A DNA stretch of 51,134 nucleotides from a virus: the IMG/VR virus record IMGVR_UViG_3300037247_000500, positions 1-51,134 of that record; one strand, written 5' to 3'. The position numbers and the translations under genes are program-made. Positions 1 to 6,212 of the stretch are shown here, piece after piece (the stretch's first letter is position 1; every line of letters begins with the position of its first letter). The notes beneath the pieces are model-generated. The model searched no databases and was not told the DNA's origin. It saw only the letters and a program-made list of their open reading frames with translations.

Positions 1-203
1 AGTATAATAATACGGATAATGATAGTTCTTTACCAGGATTCTGCCTAAATCCCAACCTGGACCATTTTTTTCCCACTTCAAAAATGGGAGCTTTCTCGGA
101 TTACTCCCGCCACACCACAGGGCTAAAGCAACAACCACTCTGGCGAATTCGTAAGGGGGTGTGTTTGCACAAGACCAGCAAGCAATTTTTTCTCCAGTTT
201 CTT
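1..203. repeat. Terminal repeat, left copy (circular-assembly overlap)
   Basis: These 203 bases recur at 50932-51134. The only difference is C at 79 versus T at 51010. The repeat lies inside the large terminase coding sequence and the difference is a silent leucine change (TTG/TTA on the minus strand). The simplest reading is a circular or circularly permuted genome of 50931 bp whose assembly closes on itself. A genuine packaging terminus would usually not sit within an intact terminase gene. Confidence 0.95.
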
Positions 204-1497
204 TGCATTTAATTGATACCACTGACTCGCTTGCTCCCTGCCCCTTACTTGTGTCGATTCCGAAGATGTAGTTTTTACTTTGATCAGGTCTACCGAGTAC
301 GAGATTTGTCCAGATTTGCAGTTTTCCATTCTTCGCCTTTCTGACATCTACCATCTTAGTGTCCCGTTGTTGTATAATCCTCGCCATCTTGGATTCAGGG
401 ACATTCTGTTTCATAATTATATTCAATCGAATCAATGAATCACGAGCAAACAACTGAATGTGTTTATCTATATTTGAGATTGTAAATATTGTCTCACCAG
501 ATTCAATATCCTCTGCAAGAATTTCCTGAGCTACTTCCTGTGGGCTTCTTACTGCTTCCTCTAAGTCAAACCAGGGTGATCTAATATGGTATCGTCCAAG
601 ATCATCCTGTCGAATATATCTGTCTTTTCCCTTTTCCGGGTGGTTCCAGTACATCAACTCGAAAACTTCTATTTGTCCTGAATTCTTCCATCGAGTATAT
701 TCTGTACCAGCACCAAACGGAGTTGAGTTCACAAGTCTACAAGGTGCAACATCTCTAGTAGCTGATCGAATTTGCTGACCGTTTTCAGTTTTTGCAAACT
801 CATCAAGAAACACTAAAGCTGCTCGACCACCAGATAAAGAAATAGCAGTTGTAGCTTCCCCCGCCAACGTATTACCCATAATTTCATTTACTATCTTTAA
901 TTTTGTCCTGTTATCCTTGCCCCTTGTCAGCACACCAAAAGGACGCATCCAAACAGGAAGCCACTGATTTATATAATCATGTTTCCAAAATAATGAGTCA
1001 GAAGTACCGTCAACCAAACCTTCTTTATGTGACATTTCACGAATTTCTGTTGATGGTCTAAACAACCAAAACCAATGCAAAAAAATCAAGCATAACCAAC
1101 TTGCACCCATATTACGAGATTTCTTTATAAGAAGATCTTTACCTTCTTTGAAACAATATTCCATTCTAGCAGCAACTAAATCCTGTATCGGCCAAGTTAT
1201 AAAAGGCCAATCAGCAACTTCCGCAGGTTTAGATCTATGTGTTTCTGGATCAACATCTTCCTGATGATAGGTCCATACAAACGTATTTACCCAATAAAGA
1301 AAACTGTTAGCACAAGCCGCCATTAAATCCTTTTGAAGCACTTGATCACCATCAGCTTCTCTCAAAAGTTCCTTTCTATATTCTATATTAGCATCAAGTC
1401 GCTTCGGAACCCATAATTCAGTAATAGGATCGAACCACATCTCAGGATGCTGCAAGGGAACATCAAATTGTGGTTTAGTTGTGTAACCTTCCGGCAT
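1..1497 (-). CDS. terL: Terminase large subunit, N-terminal and central part (runs off the left edge)
   Basis: ATPase/nuclease motor that packages DNA through the portal. Reading from ATG at 1497, a Walker A-like loop (KKSRNMGASW) lies near residues 125-134. A Walker B segment (ALVFLDEFAK) lies near residue 226 and is followed by a coupling motif containing NSTPFG. The nuclease domain begins with FGIDTSKG near position 260. The frame is open to base 1 and continues without a break at 50931-50512 when the sequence is closed into a circle. The joined protein is 638 residues, a normal TerL length. The start lies 5 bp after the stop of the small-subunit candidate, as in many terminase pairs. Motifs and placement beside the portal make the call firm. 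Confidence 0.93.
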   Translation of the reverse strand, partial: MPEGYTTKPQFDVPLQHPEMWFDPITELWVPKRLDANIEYRKELLREADGDQVLQKDLMAACANSFLYWVNTFVWTYHQEDVDPETHRSKPAEVADWPFITWPIQDLVAARMEYCFKEGKDLLIKKSRNMGASWLCLIFLHWFWLFRPSTEIREMSHKEGLVDGTSDSLFWKHDYINQWLPVWMRPFGVLTRGKDNRTKLKIVNEIMGNTLAGEATTAISLSGGRAALVFLDEFAKTENGQQIRSATRDVAPCRLVNSTPFGAGTEYTRWKNSGQIEVFELMYWNHPEKGKDRYIRQDDLGRYHIRSPWFDLEEAVRSPQEVAQEILAEDIESGETIFTISNIDKHIQLFARDSLIRLNIIMKQNVPESKMARIIQQRDTKMVDVRKAKNGKLQIWTNLVLGRPDQSKNYIFGIDTSKGQGASESVVSIKCKETGEKIACWSCANTPPYEFARVVVALALWCGGSNPRKLPFLKWEKNGPGWDLGRILVKNYHYPYYYT

Positions 1498-1502
1498 TTT
1501 TC

Positions 1503-1874
1503 CTATTCACTTTTTTTGGAGAGCTTGTTTATTCTGTTCTTGTTTTTACGAGAGATCTTATCAGGAATACTCTCGGATTTTTTCTTTTCATCCTCGAAAC
1601 TGCCAACCCGACCCTCCATGCGGTCTATTATAACATCCATTGCGTGTTTGTCAGGTGAAGAATATTCTGTTGTAATCTTACCAGTTTCCATATCTACAAC
1701 TTTAGACCTTCCTAAAGCCATATCCCAAAGCAACCGGGCTAAAGCCTCAGCTCTAGTTATTACAGTATCTTCACCAGCCACTTTCTCTTGAGCAACTGAA
1801 CGTATAAAACTCGAAATCAGATGCCCGGCTCGTTTCTTGTTCCCGGCTTCTAGTTTATCTTTAATAGTTTTCAT
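1503..1874 (-). CDS. terS: Putative terminase small subunit
   Basis: 123-residue charged, mostly helical protein immediately upstream of terL. TerS proteins bind DNA and regulate TerL. The sequence begins MKTIKDKLEAGNKKRAGHLI and ends in a lysine-rich tail. I see no confident HTH. The call rests mainly on size and on its place directly before the large subunit. Its ATG overlaps the stop of the preceding small membrane gene (ATGA) and has no strong Shine-Dalgarno site, so translation is probably coupled. Confidence 0.6.
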   Translation of the reverse strand: MKTIKDKLEAGNKKRAGHLISSFIRSVAQEKVAGEDTVITRAEALARLLWDMALGRSKVVDMETGKITTEYSSPDKHAMDVIIDRMEGRVGSFEDEKKKSESIPDKISRKNKNRINKLSKKSE

Positions 1875-1978
1875 TTATTATCTATAAATATGGCATATAT
1901 TAAAACTGCAAAGGGCAACCAAAGCGGCATAAAAGCAAAAAAACCTAAGAACAATATGTTAATTGGGTCGTATTTCAT
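1871..1978 (-). CDS. Small membrane protein (35 aa)
   Basis: A 35-residue frame with one long hydrophobic stretch (FFAFMPLWLPFAVLIYAIFI) and a short charged tail. Its ATG overlaps the protease stop (TAATG) and its own stop overlaps the terS start (ATGA). This double coupling is the main reason to believe it is a gene. Function is unknown; a small holin or protease accessory protein is possible but unproven. Confidence 0.62.
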   Translation of the reverse strand: MKYDPINILFLGFFAFMPLWLPFAVLIYAIFIDNK

Positions 1979-2766
1979 TATCTCATTTCTTGACTGTAAC
2001 CGTCCCAAATATATACTTGCGTTTCTTCAAACTCATAATTATCAAGTGCAAACATAATATCAATCAACACCAAATCTTTCACGACAAGATCAACAGGTAC
2101 GCAATAAATAAGAACCGGGCTAAATCCACCAACCAAAATTCCCCGTACCTTACCATCCATAGTGAAAATAGCACAACCGCTATTACCTGGGTGTCCAGCG
2201 GCATCAGTCGTAAATGTAACTGCCCAACCAAATTCCTCATATTCATAATCTGTTGCCCACTCATCAAAATTCCTATCTAATCCCGATATAATGCCAAGTG
2301 TTATTGAGTTAAAGTTTAGTTTCCCATACGGACTACCTATTACGAATACTTGCTGTCCAAGTCTACAGTCTTTAATACTATCTAACTTCGCAGGTTTTAA
2401 GACTTTTTTGTTTAACTTAATAAACCCCAAATCATATTTCTTACTGGATATTGCTTTAGTCGCTTTTAGTTCACATCCATTACTCAAAGTGATAGTAAAA
2501 TTAGTCCCGCCTTCAACAACATGCCTAGCAGTAAGAATTATATCTCTAGTTATTGCAACACCGCTTCCCTGCCAGTCCTGTGTTTCATTCATTATGTGAA
2601 CCACAGAATCAGACACTTGTTCGACTATATCAGGCAAGGTTACTTGTTGTGGAACTACAAGTTGCTCTGATTGCAGTAACTTCAAGCCAAACCAAAACCA
2701 AAAGCTGAGGGCAATTATCGCAACCATTATTGCCATAGTTATTAATTTATTTTCCCCCTTACTCAT
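1978..2766 (-). CDS. Membrane-anchored trypsin-like serine protease
   Basis: 262 residues. A single hydrophobic segment at about 9-30 after a basic N-terminus predicts an anchored protein with the catalytic domain outside the cytoplasm. The chymotrypsin-fold triad is visible: His82 in LTARHVV, Asp112 in KYDLGFIKL and Ser196 in GHPGNSGCAIF, spaced as in DegP/trypsin-like proteases. No PDZ domain follows, so it is a bare protease. It sits in the late operon four to five small genes downstream of an SPFH protein. Possible roles are processing of a virion or envelope protein, control of the SPFH protein, or help with lysis. The family call is strong; the role is inference. Confidence 0.88.
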   Translation of the reverse strand: MSKGENKLITMAIMVAIIALSFWFWFGLKLLQSEQLVVPQQVTLPDIVEQVSDSVVHIMNETQDWQGSGVAITRDIILTARHVVEGGTNFTITLSNGCELKATKAISSKKYDLGFIKLNKKVLKPAKLDSIKDCRLGQQVFVIGSPYGKLNFNSITLGIISGLDRNFDEWATDYEYEEFGWAVTFTTDAAGHPGNSGCAIFTMDGKVRGILVGGFSPVLIYCVPVDLVVKDLVLIDIMFALDNYEFEETQVYIWDGYSQEMR

Positions 2767-2774
2767 CTTACTCC

Positions 2775-3185
2775 CTACTCCACTCTCCTTAAATATCCAA
2801 TACCAGAAGTAGTATCAGTAGCATAATGCAACACATACCCATCAGCCGGGATCTTAAACAGAATCGTTTGATACAGTGGACACACCCACCGCACATTTCC
2901 AGCAACCTGTGTATCAACCAGACTAAAATAGAACCCACCGGTCACGAGAGATGTAAACACATAGGTCTTACCGGGCAACACACCAACTGAACCATCAGTG
3001 TTTGCTGTACCATTTGTCAACCTCTGAGTCTCGCCCGCTACCGTTGACGCTGCCATTACATCCACCTGGTCCTGAACTAGAAGTTTTAGTTCCTCTAATC
3101 GTGTTTCTATGTCACGCTGTTTATTTTCGGTACTTGGATCTATTCGTTCTTTTGTACTGCCTTTACTAATATAAACATCACTCAT
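2775..3185 (-). CDS. Hypothetical late protein, possibly virion-associated (136 aa)
   Basis: The protein has an N-terminal polar/coiled segment (about residues 10-45, ending ELKLLVQDQVDVM) followed by a small beta-rich domain with GKTYVFTS and ADGYVLHYATD. I place the start at ATG 3185, where GGGAGAG lies 6 nt upstream and the upstream stop overlaps by 8 nt; a longer start at 3218 would lie well inside the previous gene. The fold suggests a small structural or decoration protein. I do not recognise the family. Confidence 0.65.
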   Translation of the reverse strand: MSDVYISKGSTKERIDPSTENKQRDIETRLEELKLLVQDQVDVMAASTVAGETQRLTNGTANTDGSVGVLPGKTYVFTSLVTGGFYFSLVDTQVAGNVRWVCPLYQTILFKIPADGYVLHYATDTTSGIGYLRRVE

Positions 3186-3408
3186 TTCTTTCTCTCCCAT
3201 TGTGTAATGATCTATCAACCAGCAAACGATTACTATTAAATGTAGCTTGTCTTAACTGTATATCCATTAGATCCTCGTGCATTTTCGTCGAATCCGACAA
3301 GTCACTTAACTCTCTCGCAAAATCCTCAAAGCTCATATCCTGACCATCAGGCCCGAACATATCCCATGCTTCTTTGGCTTTCGCTATCTGTTTTGGTGTT
3401 AACGGCAT
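3178..3408 (-). CDS. Hypothetical protein (76 aa)
   Basis: Small, acidic, probably helical protein (MPLTPKQIAKAKEAWDMFG...). It has an AGGAAA ribosome-binding site before ATG 3408 and overlaps the next late gene by 8 nt. The middle segment looks superficially like an EF-hand, but the loop spacing is wrong, so I do not claim calcium binding. Function unknown. Confidence 0.65.
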   Translation of the reverse strand: MPLTPKQIAKAKEAWDMFGPDGQDMSFEDFARELSDLSDSTKMHEDLMDIQLRQATFNSNRLLVDRSLHNGRERNE

Positions 3409-3578
3409 ATCGGTTTCCTTTTAGATAAAAACCAGTATCGAATTCTTAACCTACCCAGTATCCAGTCTCCCCTAGATATGCTCCATCTACTTTTTCTATA
3501 AAACATCACCTTTAATTTCAAGATTTTTGAGGTAGGCCAATAATTCTCCCACCACCATATAATCGGAGATGTATTCAT
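3399..3578 (-). CDS. Possible small basic Trp-rich protein (59 aa)
   Basis: A 59-residue frame rich in Trp, Lys and Arg. Its ATG overlaps an upstream TGA (ATGA) and its end overlaps the gene at 3408 by 10 nt. The coupling geometry matches real genes in this operon, but the odd composition and lack of a recognised family keep confidence low. It may be translated only weakly, or be a chance frame across an otherwise empty gap. Confidence 0.35.
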   Translation of the reverse strand: MNTSPIIWWWENYWPTSKILKLKVMFYRKSRWSISRGDWILGRLRIRYWFLSKRKPICR

Positions 3579-3703
3579 TCTATGGGTTCTCCATCTTCAA
3601 GTGTATAAATATCTGGCTCATTTTCCCATAGAGTTTCTCAAGGATATAAAGCTCTCCAATTTTCAAAACCACCAACATTCGTTGCCGTTTCTATATCTTC
3701 CAC
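3575..3703 (-). pseudogene. Short frame split by an in-frame TGA
   Basis: A GTG at 3703 overlaps the SPFH stop (TAGTG) and has GGAGAG just upstream, the expected layout for a coupled gene. The frame reads 21 residues (ending ENWRALYP), meets TGA at 3640-3638, and would continue as a sensible acidic peptide (ENEPDIYTLEDGEPIE) to TGA at 3577-3575, which overlaps the next ATG. It could be a decayed gene, a 21-residue gene followed by remnant sequence, or a readthrough site. TGA is an ordinary stop elsewhere in this genome. Confidence 0.35.
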
Positions 3704-4242
3704 TAACTCTCCACACTCAATATTGGCTCATTCAACAACACTCGAAAATTCTGTGTCCGGCCAATATCTGTAATATACACAAATTCAATTCGGAGTCCCC
3801 ATCCCTGGCTTTCCTCTCGGAGTCCCTTAGTGATCACGGATTCAAGTTCTTCAATATCGAGGCCATCCGCAACCCGACCCCTTATATACCGCTGAATGAT
3901 CCCCAGAGCCAATGCCTGAATACAATCATCATAATCGAAAATCTCCAGGATCGCCTTCCGAGCATTACTAACCTTGTACCTAATTGCTCCAGATACAGTC
4001 ATCTCAGTATGATCGAGTGTCCACACAGACTGTGCTCGGAGATCTTTCACCTGTGTTCTGATCTTAATTGCCTCGCAGTCCTGAATCAAAGGCCAATACA
4101 CGTACCAGCCGGATTTCATTTCCGTGACTCTTGTCCCCAATGTGACCCGAACTCCAGCCTCATCCGGGTTGACCAGGAATATGCGAGGCACTAACCGTAA
4201 TACGGTACTAAACAGATCTGATATTTCACTTAGGAAGGCCAT
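3703..4242 (-). CDS. SPFH/stomatin/prohibitin-like (Band 7) protein
   Basis: 179 residues matching the SPFH core. A weakly hydrophobic N-terminus (LRLVPRIFLV) is followed by NPDEAGVRVTLG, the turn after the membrane hairpin, and GWYVYWPLIQ, the typical high-aromatic SPFH turn. Next come a beta segment (LDHTEMTVSGAIRYKV), then helices with RGRVADGLDIEELE and the family's late strand WGLRIEFVYITDI. SPFH proteins form membrane-bound oligomeric cages that often work with membrane proteases (HflKC with FtsH, stomatin with NfeD-type proteases). This copy lacks the long C-terminal coiled coil of bacterial members. Its ATG overlaps the upstream stop (TAATG). Such genes are uncommon in phages of this size. 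Confidence 0.85.
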   Translation of the reverse strand: MAFLSEISDLFSTVLRLVPRIFLVNPDEAGVRVTLGTRVTEMKSGWYVYWPLIQDCEAIKIRTQVKDLRAQSVWTLDHTEMTVSGAIRYKVSNARKAILEIFDYDDCIQALALGIIQRYIRGRVADGLDIEELESVITKGLREESQGWGLRIEFVYITDIGRTQNFRVLLNEPILSVES

Positions 4243-4454
4243 TAATTCCTACCTTGGTAGTTTATTGTTTGACGCGAACTTGATGCTGGTCTTGAAGTTG
4301 TATTGCAAGTTATACTGAGTTTTTCGGCTTCCCTCTTTTTAAAGTCTATACAGTTAGCTGGTCCACCTTTAATCCACGCTCTTAAGCAACCATAATGCCG
4401 TGAATTACATGAATACTTACTGCACTCAACTTTTTCTTCAGTCTCAATACTCAT
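4242..4454 (-). CDS. Cys-rich hypothetical protein (70 aa)
   Basis: Contains four cysteines in the first half (CSKYSC, GCLRAW, NCIDF) and one later, in a layout suggesting a small metal-binding or disulphide domain, followed by a Ser/Arg-rich tail. The ATG directly abuts the upstream TAG and the stop overlaps the SPFH start. Family unknown. Confidence 0.6.
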   Translation of the reverse strand: MSIETEEKVECSKYSCNSRHYGCLRAWIKGGPANCIDFKKREAEKLSITCNTTSRPASSSRQTINYQGRN

Positions 4455-4601
4455 CTATGCTTCTCCAAGTGGCTGTTTATATTCTACCTCATGGATCAAT
4501 ACAAGTTTTCCTGTTGAGGGATCTTTTATGGAAAATTTAATTGGCCTCGTTACCCACTGTTGGGGTATAACGATAGGTTTTTCGACTTCTTTCTTTTTCA
4601 T
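4455..4601 (-). CDS. Hypothetical protein (48 aa)
   Basis: The frame reads MKKKEVEKPIVIPQQWVTRP and ends in YKQPLGEA. Its ATG overlaps the stop of the first late gene (ATGA) and its TAG is followed immediately by the next ATG. The beta-like middle (KFSIKDPSTGKLVLIHEVEY) and tight coupling support a real small gene of unknown role. Confidence 0.6.
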   Translation of the reverse strand: MKKKEVEKPIVIPQQWVTRPIKFSIKDPSTGKLVLIHEVEYKQPLGEA

Positions 4602-4726
4602 CTATGCTTCTCCACGTATAATGCCTGATCCTGACGACCTTTACGATATGCACACTGCCAAACGGATCTCGAAACTAAGAGATGTACGACCAACAAGAAA
4701 ATCCACATGATAATTAGGAACCACAT
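4598..4726 (-). CDS. First late gene: small single-pass membrane protein (42 aa)
   Basis: The protein has a strong transmembrane helix (WFLIIMWIFLLVVHLLVS) and a basic tail. The frame extends back to a TTG at 4813, but that TTG is the -35 box of the late promoter and the -10 box lies within the extended frame. The true start must therefore lie downstream of about 4778. ATG 4726 is the first good candidate, with GGAGG 14 nt upstream; TTG at about 4743 is an alternative. Size and topology suit a holin, spanin-like or other envelope protein; no family is recognised. Confidence 0.6.
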   Translation of the reverse strand: MWFLIIMWIFLLVVHLLVSRSVWQCAYRKGRQDQALYVEKHR

Positions 4727-4784
4727 ATGTGCGTTTTTAGCCTCCAATCGAATGAAATCTCTAAAGACTGCTTGAGTATACTCT

Positions 4785-4813
4785 ATTATACCATATTCCA
4801 GCCCTAATGTCAA
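4785..4813 (-). promoter_or_regulatory. Late-arm sigma70 promoter
   Basis: Reading on the minus strand, TTGACA (4813-4808) is followed by a 17-bp spacer and TATAAT (4790-4785), with TGG before the -10 (extended -10). Both boxes are exact consensus. It is the only clear minus-strand promoter at the head of the late arm, with transcription expected to start near 4778. Confidence 0.88.
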
Positions 4814-4910
4814 ACATAATCTCAGAATTTTATAATATTTCTACCCCACACCACTCTATGTGCCTACGTTTTGTACCAGTTGTATTTCCATTTACAACCT
4901 TATTTGATCC

Positions 4911-4963
4911 AGTCCACATATATGTAGACAAAATTGCTATAAAGTCCACATATATATGGACTT
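4911..4963. promoter_or_regulatory. Pair of palindromic operator-like sites
   Basis: Two related near-palindromes occur 32 bp apart: AGTCCACATATATGTAGAC (4911-4929) and the better one at 4942-4963, with arms AAGTCCA and TGGACTT around CATATATA. They lie about 100-150 bp upstream of the late promoter, where a repressor or activator dimer could act in pairs. The binding protein is unknown. Confidence 0.55.
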
Positions 4964-4976
4964 GTTTGTTTGATCA

Positions 4977-5054
4977 TTAACCTCAGTCAACTAGGTTAAT
5001 GTACTTTACCCAGGTCAAACCTCCTATGTTACTTCAGTTTACTTTAGGTAACAT
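4977..5054. repeat. Two inverted repeats upstream of the late promoter
   Basis: TTAACCT (4977-4983) pairs with AGGTTAA (4993-4999). ATGTTAC (5026-5032) pairs with GTAACAT (5048-5054). Both are perfect 7-bp arms with loops of 9 and 15 nt. They may be operators or cruciform/RNA structures; nothing shows which. Confidence 0.45.
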
Positions 5055-5215
5055 AAGCTGTATAAAAGTCAGTTTTCATGCACATATCTAAACTGCTCCC
5101 TACCTCCCTATCCTATATTAGTGACTCATCTATGAACTACAAAGTCTGTTGTGGCTCATAAAACAGTATATAGTATCCACAACCCCTCACCCCCTTATAA
5201 ACACTATAACTCCTA

Positions 5216-5335
5216 TAACTGGATAGGGTCCCCCTGGAGATCTGTCGCTCGTTGCCGGGAGGGGGGAGGGACTCCTAGTCCCATAACACGAATTCGAAGG
5301 TGGTACGGGGCAGGTCTGCCTTTGCTTCGCTTACC
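5216..5335. other. GC-rich island with nested hairpins (possible ncRNA)
   Basis: An abrupt GC-rich block in the AT-rich control region, with a G-run near 5258-5270. It contains a 6-bp hairpin GGGACT/AGTCCC (5268-5282) and a small GGCA/TGCC hairpin (5311-5322). It has no convincing coding frame or start site. It could be a transcribed structured RNA, a packaging or replication signal, or acquired DNA. Confidence 0.35.
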
Positions 5336-5515
5336 TTCAGCTCTTGTCTGGTCTATGTATACTAGGTAAAATCCCAAACCCTAACACTCACGAGCTACCG
5401 AGCTGCATTAGTAGCAGGCTGTTGTCTGTTGTGTAAGTGACCGAGTCATGCTCTGTTGTATACGCGTTGCCTAGCACAACAACACATAACCAGCCAGACA
5501 CACGGCCCATCTATA

Positions 5516-5534
5516 TAGGACTATTTTAGTCCTA
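5516..5534. repeat. Short perfect inverted repeat
   Basis: Arms TAGGACT and AGTCCTA flank a 5-nt loop (ATTTT). It lies just before the TACCTAG repeat clusters. As RNA it would form a stable short hairpin, but no U-run follows, so it is not a clear terminator. Confidence 0.4.
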
Positions 5535-5564
5535 CTTTACAGCCTACTCAACTGCTGTCGATGT

Positions 5565-5849
5565 TACCTAGATTTACCTAGACTTACATAGACAGCTAAT
5601 CGGCCTTAATCTAGGTATTAACCTCTATATCTAGGTATACTAGGTATATTATAAAAAGATTATAAGAGTATAAATACGTGTATATAGAGAATATACGTGT
5701 ATATGGAATACGTGTATATATAGAGACTTTTGTAAAATACCTAGTATACCTAGACTTACCTAGTCCGAGCACTGTAAGTATATACTAGACAATATGTTAT
5801 GTGTTTTGTGTATTTTGGGTTTACCTAGTCTTTACCTAGTCTTACCTAG
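5565..5849. repeat. TACCTAG iteron clusters (candidate origin)
   Basis: Exact TACCTAG starts at 5565, 5575, 5738, 5747, 5757, 5822, 5833 and 5843. The complement CTAGGTA starts at 5611, 5631 and 5640, with an outlier at 5362. A degenerate copy (TACATAG) lies at 5585. Within groups the spacing is mostly 9-11 bp, close to one helical turn, so a protein could load on one face of the DNA. The groups flank an AT-rich stretch. This is the usual architecture of iteron origins or operator arrays; the binding protein is not identified. Confidence 0.75.
5640..5735. repeat. AT-rich segment with three TACGTGTATAT repeats
   Basis: Direct repeats start at 5675, 5694 and 5709 in a stretch that is almost entirely A, T and short TATA runs. 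Flanked on both sides by TACCTAG clusters, it is the likely unwinding element if the region is an origin. Confidence 0.6.
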
Positions 5850-5883
5850 ACCGAAATATTTTTTGAGTCTTACGAGATTATAC

Positions 5884-5912
5884 TTGACATTGACCTATTT
5901 ATGTGTTATACT
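5884..5912 (+). promoter_or_regulatory. Main early-arm sigma70 promoter
   Basis: TTGACA (5884-5889), a 17-bp spacer and TATACT (5907-5912), with TGT before the -10 as an extended element. Transcription should start near 5919, about 45 nt before the first early start codon. It lies right after the last TACCTAG group (to 5849), so the repeats could also control it. Confidence 0.9.
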
Positions 5913-5963
5913 TTACATATCAAGAACACCAACAAGCTATTTGATAATTTAAGGGGATTTAAG

Positions 5964-6146
5964 ATGTTAGCAAAAGACCTAATCGAACAGTTGGAACAGT
6001 TAGAACCAGATGCCGAATGTATGTTTGCAGAATATGACAAAAAGAATGGTCAAATAATATTATGGTGGTTAAATATCTGTTGTAATCAGGAACATCAAGC
6101 AGAACAACAACAGGTATGGTTCAACAAAGGATTTTTAGCACAATAA
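5964..6146 (+). CDS. First early gene, hypothetical (60 aa)
   Basis: The protein begins MLAKDLIEQLEQLEPDAECM, then KNGQIILWW, and ends in a Gln-rich segment. The start is set at ATG 5964, preceded by GGGG. A longer frame back to 5901 would begin inside the promoter's -10 region and could not be on the transcript. The N-terminus resembles short phage proteins of the type that begin with a helix rich in Leu/Glu before a beta strand. Function unknown; being first, it is probably highly expressed and host-directed. Confidence 0.7.
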   Translation: MLAKDLIEQLEQLEPDAECMFAEYDKKNGQIILWWLNICCNQEHQAEQQQVWFNKGFLAQ

Positions 6147-6196
6147 CAACCAGCAAAACCAGCCAGCTGTCAGGTTGGTTGGTCTTGTTGGCTGTT
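6145..6196 (+). other. Long imperfect RNA hairpin after the first early gene
   Basis: The 23-nt arms at 6145-6167 and 6174-6196 are complementary apart from two A-C mismatches and a few G-U pairs, with a 6-nt loop. The hairpin overlaps the stop codon of the first early gene. No U-run follows, so it is more likely an mRNA-stability or processing element than an intrinsic terminator. Confidence 0.5.
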
Positions 6197-6212
6197 AAAT
6201 TGGAGTATTAAA

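Larger units (their letters stand above)
4814..5883. other. Divergent control region and candidate replication origin
   Basis: About 1.1 kb without a convincing gene between the late and early arms. It holds, in order, palindromic operator-like sites (4911-4963), two longer inverted repeats (4977-4999, 5026-5054), a GC-rich hairpin island (about 5216-5335), a 7-bp hairpin (5516-5534), clusters of a TACCTAG repeat (5565-5849) and an AT-rich stretch with three 11-bp repeats (5675-5719). Open frames here are short, lack ribosome-binding sites and cross the repeats, so I reject them as genes. Confidence 0.7.

Noticed and set aside
123-347. A 74-codon minus-strand frame that could be called as a gene
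   Set aside because: It overlaps terL in another phase; the terL frame explains the sequence with motifs and codon continuity across the junction.
1963-2599. Plus-strand frames antisense to the serine protease
   Set aside because: They lack ribosome-binding sites and recognisable motifs, whereas the protease frame carries a complete catalytic triad.
3178-3408. EF-hand-like segment (MFGPDGQDMSFEDF)
   Set aside because: The loop has an extra residue and lacks the acidic ligands at positions 1 and 3, so calcium binding is not supported.
3575-3640. Genome-wide TGA recoding
   Set aside because: TGA ends many clear genes here, including DNA polymerase, so one interrupted frame does not support an alternative code.
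5151-5369. 72-codon plus-strand frame in the control region
   Set aside because: It crosses the GC-rich hairpin island, has no ribosome-binding site and lies upstream of the early promoter.
5901-5963. Longer start for the first early gene
   Set aside because: The added codons lie in and just after the -10 box, before or at the transcription start.
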